Source: an uncultured Clostridia bacterium
Lineage (GTDB): Bacteria; Bacillota; Clostridia; Lachnospirales; Lachnospiraceae
Assembly: GCA_937888895.1 (NCBI GenBank)
Contig: CALASV010000203.1
Location: 1 to 5,819 of the forward strand
Reading direction: 5' to 3'
DNA: 5,819 bases
The notes beneath the pieces were generated by a model. It saw only the letters and a program-made list of their open reading frames with translations. It had not been told where the DNA came from and ran no database searches. The translations under genes and the position numbers were made by a program. The number at the start of each line of letters is the position of its first letter. Position 1 is the first letter of the stretch. Of this stretch, positions 1 through 5,764 are shown piece by piece.

Positions 1-370
1 CAAATACAAGTTGGAGGATGTACTTGCTGCCTGTGATTATTATTATGAAAAAACTTCTAGACGAATTACGTATGAATATAGTTTAGTAAAAGGGGTTAAT
101 GATTCTGTGGAGTGTGCAAAGGAATTATGTACACGACTAAAAGGAAAGAATTGCCATGTAAATTTAATTCCAGTAAATCCAATTAAAGAAAGGGATTTTG
201 AGAAGTCTCGTAATGAAAGTATTCAAAATTTTAAAAATATACTTGAAAAAAATAGAATAAACTGTACAATAAGAAGGGAAATGGGTTCAGATATCAACGC
301 AGCTTGTGGTCAGCTTCGCAGAAGTCATGTGGAGCAAAGGCAAAATAAAGAGAACAGAGAGGAGGAATAG
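1..370 (+). CDS. rlmN: RlmN, dual-specificity 23S rRNA / tRNA adenine-C2 methyltransferase (3' part only)
   Basis: C-terminal third of the radical-SAM enzyme that methylates C2 of A2503 in 23S rRNA and of A37 in some tRNAs. The gene enters from the left edge; the first whole codon is at position 2, and the TTG at 11 is an internal codon, not a start. Seen: the stretch YEYSLVKGVNDS, the SAM-site segment HVNLIPVNPI, and near the end the hallmark MGSDINAACGQL, whose Cys codon (305-307) corresponds to the family's catalytic cysteine that forms the transient methyl-RNA adduct. The radical-SAM CxxxCxxC cluster motif must lie upstream of the window. A short charged tail (HVEQRQNKENREEE) follows the conserved core. 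The stop lies 2 nt before prpC, and the prpC ribosome binding site sits inside this gene's last codons, so the two are probably co-transcribed. Family assignment is secure; completeness of the N-terminus cannot be judged. Confidence 0.95.
   Translation, partial: KYKLEDVLAACDYYYEKTSRRITYEYSLVKGVNDSVECAKELCTRLKGKNCHVNLIPVNPIKERDFEKSRNESIQNFKNILEKNRINCTIRREMGSDINAACGQLRRSHVEQRQNKENREEE
361..365 (+). promoter_or_regulatory. Ribosome binding site of prpC
   Basis: GGAGG lies 7 nt before the ATG at 373, inside the last codons of rlmN. It supports 373 as the phosphatase start and suggests translational coupling with rlmN. Confidence 0.85.
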
Positions 371-372
371 CT

Positions 373-1071
373 ATGGAGTCGTATGGGGTTACAGATATCG
401 GTATCCAAAGGGAAATAAATCAGGATTATATATACTGTAATGATAATGCCATAGGTTTATTACCAAATCTTTATATAGTTGCAGATGGAATGGGTGGACA
501 TAAAGCAGGGGATTTTGCTTCTCGTTTTAGTGTAACTGTATTTGAAAAAGAAATTAGGGAACAGAAAGCAAGAACGATTATTGGTTCTATGGAGGGTGCA
601 TTGCGACAAGCAAATGAATTATTGCTTAGAGAAGCAGATGCAGATATAAACTATAAAGGCATGGGAACAACCTTTGTTGCTGCAACAGTAACTAACAATC
701 GATTGTTTGTTGTTAATATAGGAGATAGTCGTTTATATATTATAGAAGAAACAGGTCATATCAAACAGATTACAAGGGACCATTCTTTAGTGGAGGAAAA
801 AATTTTGCGAGGGGAATTAGAGAGAAAAGATGCGAAATATCATCCACAGAAAAATGTAATTACTCGTGCACTTGGTGCAGAACAACAAATGGTACCAGAT
901 TTTTTCGAGGTAGAATTAGAGGGGGTTTCCTATGTTCTTCTTTGTTCTGATGGCTTGACTAATATGGTAGAGGATAATGTAATTAGGGAAATAGTAGCAA
1001 CAGTAGAAGGAAGTAAAAGAAAAAGCAGAACAATTGGTATCATTGGCAAACGAAAATGGTGGAAGGGATAA
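373..1071 (+). CDS. prpC: PP2C-family Ser/Thr protein phosphatase PrpC/Stp, C-terminus altered by a frameshift
   Basis: Cytoplasmic metal-dependent phosphatase that opposes the PASTA kinase encoded next. Visible PP2C motifs in order: R13 and N16-Q17-D18, ADGMGGH (37-43; metal ligands D38 and G39), GTT (98-100), GDSR (117-120), DHS (136-138), RALG (165-168) and SDG (192-194). The start is fixed by GGAGG 7 nt upstream. As it reads, the protein is 232 residues and ends in a basic tail from about residue 213 that does not look like PP2C. The missing C-terminus, including the metal-binding GGRDN motif, is present one base out of frame and runs to a stop at 1097-1099. Joining the two frames gives about 241 residues, the normal size for the family. 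The identity is secure. Whether the gene is really broken in the organism or the base is a sequencing error is open; as written, the product lacks a metal-ligand aspartate and is probably inactive or weak. Confidence 0.93.
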   Translation: MESYGVTDIGIQREINQDYIYCNDNAIGLLPNLYIVADGMGGHKAGDFASRFSVTVFEKEIREQKARTIIGSMEGALRQANELLLREADADINYKGMGTTFVAATVTNNRLFVVNIGDSRLYIIEETGHIKQITRDHSLVEEKILRGELERKDAKYHPQKNVITRALGAEQQMVPDFFEVELEGVSYVLLCSDGLTNMVEDNVIREIVATVEGSKRKSRTIGIIGKRKWWKG

Positions 1072-1099
1072 TATTTCCCTTATCCTTATTCATATATAA
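1007..1099 (+). pseudogene. prpC: Out-of-frame C-terminal segment of prpC (frameshift remnant)
   Basis: In the frame of codon 1022 the DNA encodes KAEQLVSLANENGGRDNIS followed by LILIHI and TAA at 1097-1099. This is a standard PP2C ending, with the GGxDN metal-binding motif (codons 1058-1072). The upstream limit of this frame is a TAG at 1004-1006, and the annotated frame is still PP2C-like through VEDNVIREIVATVE (to 1008), so the break lies within about 1007-1021. Removing one G of the pair at 1009-1010 gives the smooth helix VEEVKEKAEQLV and a 241-residue protein with the motif Asp at residue 232. One extra base, or two missing ones, explains the data. A single-base sequencing or assembly error and a true mutation both fit. 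I see no classic slippery site for a programmed shift in the needed direction. Confidence 0.85.
1043..1072 (+). promoter_or_regulatory. Possible weak internal promoter upstream of prkC
   Basis: TTGGCA (1043-1048), an 18-nt spacer and GATAAT (1067-1072) match the sigma-A consensus at five of six positions in each box. Transcription would begin near 1079, giving a leader of roughly 57 nt before the kinase ATG. The site lies inside the (restored) phosphatase coding sequence of an AT-rich genome, where chance matches are common, so this is only a candidate. Confidence 0.2.
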
Positions 1100-1125
1100 A
1101 TACAAAAAAGATAGATAGAAGTAAT

Positions 1126-1130
1126 GGAGG
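1126..1130 (+). promoter_or_regulatory. Ribosome binding site that decides the prkC start
   Basis: GGAGG sits 5 nt before the ATG at 1136. The upstream in-frame ATG at 1124 overlaps this site and has no good ribosome binding sequence of its own, so 1136 is the better start. Confidence 0.8.
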
Positions 1131-1135
1131 CAATT

Positions 1136-3517
1136 ATGGTCAAACCTGGTATGTATATCAGTGATAGATATGAAATCATTGAAAAAATAGGTTCTGGTGG
1201 TATGGCAGATGTTTATAAAGCAAAATGCCATCGGTTGAATCGTTATATTGCAATTAAAATATTAAAGCAAGAACATTCCGATGATAGAACCTTTATTACA
1301 AAGTTTCGTGGAGAAGCACAATCTGCTGCTGGTCTTTCTCATCCAAATATTGTAAGTGTTTACGATGTTGGGGAAGATAATGGTCTCCACTATATTGTAA
1401 TGGAATTAGTAGAAGGTATTACTTTAAAGAAATTTATTGAAAAAAAAGGGCGACTCGATATTAAAGAGGCTGTTGCTATTGCTATTCAGATTGCACAAGG
1501 ATTAGAAGCAGCTCATAACAATCATATTATTCATCGTGATATTAAGCCACAGAATATTATGATTTCTAGAGAGGGAAAAGTAAAAGTAGCCGATTTTGGT
1601 ATTGCCAAAGCAGTGTCAAATAATACATACTCTCAAAATGCTGTTGGTTCTGTACATTATCTTTCTCCAGAACAGGCAAGAGGTGGTTATTGTGACGAAA
1701 AGAGTGATATTTATTCTCTGGGGGTTACTTTATATGAAATGTTGACAGGGAAACTTCCATTTGCAGGGGATAGTAATGTATCTGTAGCAGTACAGCATCT
1801 TCAGAGTGAAGCACAGCCAGTAAGAGAATTGGTGTCAGAAGTACCATCTAGTTTAGACCGTATTGTGCAAAAATGTATGCAAAAGCGTCAAGAAAACCGT
1901 TATTTGTCTGCTGAGGAGTTGATTTTAGATTTAAAGAGGTCTATTACAAATCCAGAGGAAGATTTTGTGAAATTACCAGCAAGTGGGTATGTTCCAGATA
2001 ATCCAACAAGAATGTTCACAGATAATGAAGTAGAGGAGATTAGAACAACTGCTGCCAAATCTCCAGTAACGCATTATGATAATCATCAACAAGGGAAAAG
2101 TCAAGTATTAAAAGAAGAAGAGGAAGAATTAGATAGTATCAATTCCAATTGGGAAAAAATTATTATTGCTGGAAGTATTGTATTAGCAATAGGACTTACG
2201 ATAGGTATTATTTATCTTGCTGCGAAATTTTTTGGTATTGGAGAATTATTTTCTTCGGGAGAAGTGCCAACAACAACGGTAGCACCAACAGCAACGGTAG
2301 CACCAACAGCGACAACTGCACCAATTCAAGAAACAAATACAACTCGTATGCCAAGTTTATTCGGTTATACATTTGAAGATGCACAAAATTTACTTTATTT
2401 AACTTCCGAAGATTTTGTAGTTGTTATGGAAGGCGAAGAATATAGCACAGAGCCAATTGGAACAGTTATTAGTCAGTATCCAATTGCAGATAGTGATGTT
2501 TTGAAAGATGCTACAATTAAGTTGACGATTAGTGCAGGTCCAGAGCCATTAGAAGTACCTCCGGTAGTAGGTTTGACACAATCCGAAGCAACCGTTCAAT
2601 TAAATGCGAAAAGTTTTTTAGTTGCTATCGAATATGAATCAAGTAATACGATAGAGAGTGGTAAAGTAATTCGTACTGTTCCAGCAGTAGGGCAAAGTGT
2701 GCATGAAGGTGGTCAAGTAACACTTGTCATAAGTATAGGAAAAAGTCAGACTTATGTAGAAATGATTAGCTTAATTGGAAAAACGCCAAGAGCTGCAAAG
2801 ACATTATTAGAAAGTATAGGACTTGTACTTGGTACAGTAAGTGAAGAAACTTCGACACGTTATGGAGCAGGTTATATTATTAGTCAAGATGTTGAAGAAA
2901 ATCAAAGTGTATTAGCTGGTACAACAGTAAATATTGTAGTGAGTCTTGGTGCACCAACAGCGACACCAACGCCGACACCAACTCCAACACCAACACCGAC
3001 TCTAACACCGACTCCAACACCGACTCCGACTCCAACACCGACTCCGACTCCAACACCGACTCCAACACCAACGAATACACCTATTCCAACAGCTACAACA
3101 TCACCATTTACTCCAACACCAACTTCTTCTCTTATCGTTATACCACCAAAAACAACAAATACACCAACACCTGAGCCACCAACGGCAACAAGTACACCAA
3201 CGCCTGAACCAACGAAAGCTCAAAGTAGTGTATCAGCTTATGTAATTACTTGGAAAACGACAGGAAATCCAATGGCTCCAGGAGAATCTTTAGAATGTAT
3301 TATGGAAGTTGTTCAAAATGGAACATCAATAGGTACGATATTAGATAAAACACTAAAATATGAAGAATATTTAGAGGAATTTAGTATTTATGTATCACCA
3401 AGTGAATATCCAGATTTAAAAGCAGGGGCTGTGACGGTAATTTTTTATGTGTTAGAAGGTGACCATTATTTACCAAAACAAACATGGAATGGGACAGTAC
3501 AGGAGATTACAAATTAG
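1136..3517 (+). CDS. prkC: PASTA-domain membrane Ser/Thr protein kinase PrkC/PknB
   Basis: Hanks-type kinase that senses muropeptides or cell-wall precursors outside and phosphorylates Ser/Thr inside. With M1 at 1136 the protein has 793 residues. Kinase domain about 12-270: glycine loop GSGGMADV (19-26), lysine K41, helix-C E60, HRDIKPQN (133-140, catalytic D135), DFG (153-155), SPE (177-179). The activation loop offers T164, Y165, S166 and S172. An acidic juxtamembrane stretch (326-331) precedes one membrane helix (about 342-363). Outside are a Thr/Ala/Pro stalk (378-403) and three PASTA repeats (about 404-468, 473-536, 541-605). These are followed by a Pro-Thr linker (607-650) continuing to about 695, and a C-terminal domain (about 698-793) of alternating beta-like segments with no LPxTG anchor. 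By position it may match the Ig-like C-terminal domain of some Firmicutes PrkC proteins, but no motif proves this. An in-frame ATG at 1124 would add four residues and is less likely. The cognate phosphatase is upstream. Confidence 0.96.
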   Translation: MVKPGMYISDRYEIIEKIGSGGMADVYKAKCHRLNRYIAIKILKQEHSDDRTFITKFRGEAQSAAGLSHPNIVSVYDVGEDNGLHYIVMELVEGITLKKFIEKKGRLDIKEAVAIAIQIAQGLEAAHNNHIIHRDIKPQNIMISREGKVKVADFGIAKAVSNNTYSQNAVGSVHYLSPEQARGGYCDEKSDIYSLGVTLYEMLTGKLPFAGDSNVSVAVQHLQSEAQPVRELVSEVPSSLDRIVQKCMQKRQENRYLSAEELILDLKRSITNPEEDFVKLPASGYVPDNPTRMFTDNEVEEIRTTAAKSPVTHYDNHQQGKSQVLKEEEEELDSINSNWEKIIIAGSIVLAIGLTIGIIYLAAKFFGIGELFSSGEVPTTTVAPTATVAPTATTAPIQETNTTRMPSLFGYTFEDAQNLLYLTSEDFVVVMEGEEYSTEPIGTVISQYPIADSDVLKDATIKLTISAGPEPLEVPPVVGLTQSEATVQLNAKSFLVAIEYESSNTIESGKVIRTVPAVGQSVHEGGQVTLVISIGKSQTYVEMISLIGKTPRAAKTLLESIGLVLGTVSEETSTRYGAGYIISQDVEENQSVLAGTTVNIVVSLGAPTATPTPTPTPTPTPTLTPTPTPTPTPTPTPTPTPTPTPTNTPIPTATTSPFTPTPTSSLIVIPPKTTNTPTPEPPTATSTPTPEPTKAQSSVSAYVITWKTTGNPMAPGESLECIMEVVQNGTSIGTILDKTLKYEEYLEEFSIYVSPSEYPDLKAGAVTVIFYVLEGDHYLPKQTWNGTVQEITN
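2275..2310 (+). repeat. Two perfect 18-bp tandem copies in the prkC stalk
   Basis: The unit AACGGTAGCACCAACAGC occurs at 2275-2292 and again at 2293-2310, encoding tandem TVAPTA-type units just outside the membrane helix. The length is a multiple of three, so copy-number change would lengthen or shorten the stalk without breaking the frame. Confidence 0.9.
2961..3073 (+). repeat. Pro-Thr codon repeat in the prkC extracellular linker
   Basis: A hexanucleotide-based array of alternating Pro and Thr codons: six PT units, one LT (codons 3002-3007), then eleven PT units (3008-3073). Within it, an 18-bp unit, CCGACTCCAACACCGACT, is repeated perfectly three times at 3008-3061. The plus strand here is C- and A-rich with almost no G, in contrast to the AT-rich surroundings. 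Looser PT-rich coding continues to about 3215. The array forms a stiff or extended linker between the last PASTA repeat and the C-terminal domain and is a likely site of slipped-strand length variation. Confidence 0.93.
3501..3505 (+). promoter_or_regulatory. Ribosome binding site for the GTG start of rsgA
   Basis: AGGAG lies 11 nt before the GTG at 3517, inside the end of prkC. The spacing is somewhat long but usable, whereas the upstream in-frame ATG at 3484 has no Shine-Dalgarno-like sequence before it. Confidence 0.6.
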
Positions 3518-4398
3518 TGATTGGAAAAATAATTAAAGGAATTGCAGGAGTTTATGAAGTATATACGGAAAATGCTGGGATATGGGAATGTAAGCCAAAA
3601 GGCATTTTCCGTAATCAAAAAAGAAAACCTTTAGTAGGTGACAATGTAACATTAGAACTGTTAGATACCGAAAAAAAGAAGGCATTAATTATAGAACTTC
3701 TTCCAAGAAAAAGTGAATTAATTCGTCCAGCAGTAGCTAATGTAGACCAAGCAGTGATAGTATTTGCAGTAAAAGACCCTGAGCCCAATTGGAATTTGTT
3801 AGACCGTTTTCTTATTTTAATGAAAAAACAAAATATTCCTGTAGTCATTTGTTTTAATAAGATAGACTTAATTTCAGAGGAAGATTGTATAGAAATAGAA
3901 AAAGGATATCGAAATTCTGGTTATGAAATTCAGTTTCTTTCTGCAAAAAAAGAAGTTGGAACAGAACAATTAAAATCTATTTTAAAGAAAAAAACGACAG
4001 TATTAGCAGGACCATCTGGTGTTGGAAAATCTACTTTAGTAAATTTATTGCAATCAGAAGTTGTGATGGAAACTGGTGCAGTAAGTGAAAAAATAAGGAG
4101 AGGAAAGCATACAACAAGACATTCAGAATTTATATGGCTAGAGGAAGATACTTATATTTTAGATACTCCAGGCTTTAGCTCGTTAGAAATAGAAGGGATA
4201 GAAGCAGAGGAATTAAAAGAGTATTTTCCAGAGTTTATACCTTTAGAGGAACAATGTCGTTTTCGTGGTTGTGTTCATGAAAATGAACCAGATTGTGCAG
4301 TGAAAAAAGCAGTAAAAGAAGGTAGTATTGCAAGACGAAGATATGATAGTTATCTTTTGTTATATCGGGATGTAAAAGGGAAGAAAAAATACAAGTAG
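3517..4398 (+). CDS. rsgA: RsgA (YjeQ/CpgA), circularly permuted GTPase for 30S subunit maturation
   Basis: Ribosome-dependent GTPase acting late in 30S assembly. From GTG 3517 the protein has 293 residues, the usual size, and begins MIGKIIKGIAGVYEV, matching the family's OB-fold start. GTPase motifs appear in the permuted order typical of RsgA: G4 NKID (114-117), G5 SAK (142-144), G1 GPSGVGKS (165-172), G2 around T199-T200, G3 DTPG (216-219). The C-terminal zinc site is C247, C252, H254 and C260. The start GTG shares its G with the last base of the kinase stop (TAG at 3515-3517), which suggests translational coupling. A longer form from ATG 3484 would add 11 residues (MEWDSTGDYKL) and overlap prkC by 34 nt; it lacks a ribosome binding site and family similarity. 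In B. subtilis the homologue CpgA is a PrkC substrate, which gives the gene pairing functional sense; phosphorylation here is inferred. Confidence 0.95.
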   Translation: MIGKIIKGIAGVYEVYTENAGIWECKPKGIFRNQKRKPLVGDNVTLELLDTEKKKALIIELLPRKSELIRPAVANVDQAVIVFAVKDPEPNWNLLDRFLILMKKQNIPVVICFNKIDLISEEDCIEIEKGYRNSGYEIQFLSAKKEVGTEQLKSILKKKTTVLAGPSGVGKSTLVNLLQSEVVMETGAVSEKIRRGKHTTRHSEFIWLEEDTYILDTPGFSSLEIEGIEAEELKEYFPEFIPLEEQCRFRGCVHENEPDCAVKKAVKEGSIARRRYDSYLLLYRDVKGKKKYK

Positions 4399-4408
4399 AA
4401 TAGTTACC

Positions 4409-4414
4409 GGAGGG
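4409..4414 (+). promoter_or_regulatory. Ribosome binding site of rpe
   Basis: GGAGGG lies 9 nt upstream of the ATG at 4424, in the 25-nt gap after rsgA. It is a strong site, so rpe can be translated independently of the upstream gene. Confidence 0.85.
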
Positions 4415-4423
4415 AATCGGGTT

Positions 4424-5080
4424 ATGTTATATTTATCACCGTCCATACTTTCAGCAGATTTTACAAAGCTCGGTGAACAGGTGTTACAAATAGAAGAAGC
4501 AGGTGCAAATTGGGTTCATATTGATGTTATGGATGGTATGTTTGTACCAAGTATTTCTTTTGGAATGCCTATTATGAAAAGCTTGAGAAAAGTAACGAAT
4601 TTATTTTTTGACCTTCACTTAATGATTCAAGAGCCAATACGGTATGTTGAAGATTTTAAAGAAGCAGGAGCAAATTTGATTACAGTTCATGTAGAAGCTT
4701 GTGAAAATGTAGGAGAAACAATTAAAAAAATTAAACAAGTAGGTTGTAAAGCAGGAATTTCTATTAATCCAACAACAGAAGTTTCAGTAATTGAGCCATG
4801 GATGGAAGAAGTAGATTTAGTGCTTGTTATGTCGGTACAGCCAGGATTTGGTGGGCAAAAGTTGATAGAAGCAACGCTAGAAAAAATGAAGCAAGTAAGA
4901 AAATTAATTGATGCAAGAAATCCAAAGTGTTATTTAGAGGCTGATGGAGGTATTTATTTGTATAATGTACAGCAGGTATTAGATGCTGGTGTAAATGTAG
5001 TAGTGGGGGGAACTTCTATTTTTAAAGGAGATATTAAAGAGAATGTTTCTGAATTTCTGAAAATAATGAATCGGGAGTAA
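4424..5080 (+). CDS. rpe: Ribulose-phosphate 3-epimerase
   Basis: Cytoplasmic (beta/alpha)8-barrel enzyme interconverting D-ribulose 5-phosphate and D-xylulose 5-phosphate in the pentose phosphate pathway. Its 218 residues are the family's normal length. Seen: SPSILSADF at the N-terminus (5-13), HIDVMDG (33-39), DLHLM (63-67), SVQPGFGGQ (137-145), EADGGI (172-177) and the phosphate-binding VVGGTSIF (193-200). The expected metal ligands H33, D35, H65 and D174 are all present, with D35 and D174 as the acid/base pair. The ATG is fixed by a strong ribosome binding site. The gene sits 25 nt after rsgA and 5 nt before thiN; the neighbourhood is the conserved Firmicutes order rather than a sugar operon. 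Nothing in the sequence looks damaged. A related allulose- or allose-phosphate epimerase is possible in principle, but the context strongly favours Rpe. Confidence 0.96.
   Translation: MLYLSPSILSADFTKLGEQVLQIEEAGANWVHIDVMDGMFVPSISFGMPIMKSLRKVTNLFFDLHLMIQEPIRYVEDFKEAGANLITVHVEACENVGETIKKIKQVGCKAGISINPTTEVSVIEPWMEEVDLVLVMSVQPGFGGQKLIEATLEKMKQVRKLIDARNPKCYLEADGGIYLYNVQQVLDAGVNVVVGGTSIFKGDIKENVSEFLKIMNRE
5073..5077 (+). promoter_or_regulatory. Ribosome binding site of thiN
   Basis: GGGAG lies 8 nt before the ATG at 5086, in the last codons of rpe, which points to coupled translation of rpe and thiN. Confidence 0.7.
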
Positions 5081-5085
5081 GAAGA

Positions 5086-5742
5086 ATGGAAAGGAAAAAA
5101 GTATGTATTATTACGGGAGGAACTCTTTCTTCTTCTTTTCTTTCTAATCATTTAAAAGAACAGGAGTATTCTTTTATCATAGTAGTAGATGGTGCATTAG
5201 AACTTACACATTCTTTGCATATTAGGCCAAATTATATTGTAGGGGATTTTGATACTGTTTCAGAAGAATTTTTAAGTTTTTATGATGAGAATATTATTTT
5301 ACGACATCCACCGGAAAAAGACCAGACAGATACAGAACTAGCAGTAGAACTAGCTCTTTTGCTTGGATGTGAAGAAATAGATTTTTTAGGAGCAACTGGG
5401 ACTAGGCTAGACCATAGTCTTGCAAATATTTTTTTGTTACAGCGTTTATTAAAACAAGATGTTCATGGTGTGATATGGAACGAATGTAATAAACTTTATT
5501 TAAAGAACAGTTCATTTCGTTTAAAAAAGAAAGAAGCAAAAGGAATGTTTTTTTCTTTACTCCCATTGACAGAAACAGTAGAGCAAGTAACATTGGTGGG
5601 TGTCAAATATCCAGTGAATGATAGAACTTTTTATAGAGAAGATACATTAGGAATTAGCAATGAAATCATAGAAGATGAAGCAATCGTACAGTTCTCAAAA
5701 GGAATCTTTATTGTTGTGGAATCTCAAGATAACGAAGGGTAA
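5086..5742 (+). CDS. thiN: Thiamine pyrophosphokinase (thiamine diphosphokinase)
   Basis: Cytoplasmic enzyme transferring pyrophosphate from ATP to thiamine to make thiamine pyrophosphate, the cofactor of, among others, transketolase in the same pentose pathway as the upstream Rpe. Its 218 residues match the bacterial ThiN family. Motifs: an N-terminal strand-loop CIITGGT (7-13), VVDGA (33-37), VGDFDTVSE (52-60), PPEKDQTDTE (75-84), GATGTRLDHSLAN (102-114), and a C-terminal LGISNE (188-193) typical of the thiamine-binding domain. The acidic residues expected to hold Mg-ATP (D35, D54, D56, D79, D82) are present. VVDGA replaces the more common ADGGA/ADSGA form, a mild variant. The start is supported by the GGGAG site. 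The stop lies 22 nt before ychF with no terminator between. No thiamine riboswitch is visible upstream, as expected for a gene inside an operon. Confidence 0.94.
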   Translation: MERKKVCIITGGTLSSSFLSNHLKEQEYSFIIVVDGALELTHSLHIRPNYIVGDFDTVSEEFLSFYDENIILRHPPEKDQTDTELAVELALLLGCEEIDFLGATGTRLDHSLANIFLLQRLLKQDVHGVIWNECNKLYLKNSSFRLKKKEAKGMFFSLLPLTETVEQVTLVGVKYPVNDRTFYREDTLGISNEIIEDEAIVQFSKGIFIVVESQDNEG

Positions 5743-5748
5743 ATAAGA

Positions 5749-5753
5749 AAGGA
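5749..5753 (+). promoter_or_regulatory. Probable ribosome binding site of ychF
   Basis: AAGGA lies 11 nt before the ATG at 5765, in the 22-nt gap after thiN. It is weaker and more distant than the other sites in the window. Confidence 0.5.
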
Positions 5754-5764
5754 AATCAAAAAAT

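Noticed and set aside
1015..1025. Programmed frameshift at AAAAGAAAAAG in prpC
   Set aside because: The needed shift is +1 (or -2), not the -1 promoted by classic A-rich slippery heptamers, and the A runs are only 4 and 5 long, too short for strong transcriptional slippage. An extra base at 1009-1010 gives a better join.
1063..1081. Inverted repeat AAGGGA/TCCCTT as a terminator after prpC
   Set aside because: The stem is only 6 bp with a 7-nt loop and no T-run follows. It lies in the restored phosphatase coding frame, so it is better explained as coding sequence.
1040..1231. Minus-strand frame across the prpC-prkC junction
   Set aside because: It lies antisense to the phosphatase end and the kinase start, has no supporting signals, and its composition fits an antisense reading of AT-rich coding DNA.
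1742..1776. TTGACA at 1742 as an internal promoter in prkC
   Set aside because: No -10-like box lies at 16-18 nt spacing; the nearest (TAGTAA) is 23 nt away. The hexamer falls in kinase codons.
2149..2376. 75-codon plus-strand frame inside prkC
   Set aside because: It overlaps the membrane helix and stalk codons in another frame, has Asn/Tyr-rich low-complexity content and no recognisable domain; it is a shadow of the kinase gene.
2880..3080. Minus-strand open frame encoding Leu/Glu/Ser/Val repeats
   Set aside because: It is the antisense reading of the Pro-Thr repeat in the kinase linker; it has no ribosome binding site and no family resemblance.
5566..5593. TTGACA followed by TAACAT as a promoter for ychF
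   Set aside because: The -10 box matches at only four of six positions, the spacer is 16 nt, and the site is inside thiN about 170 nt from ychF; it is no better than chance in this base composition.
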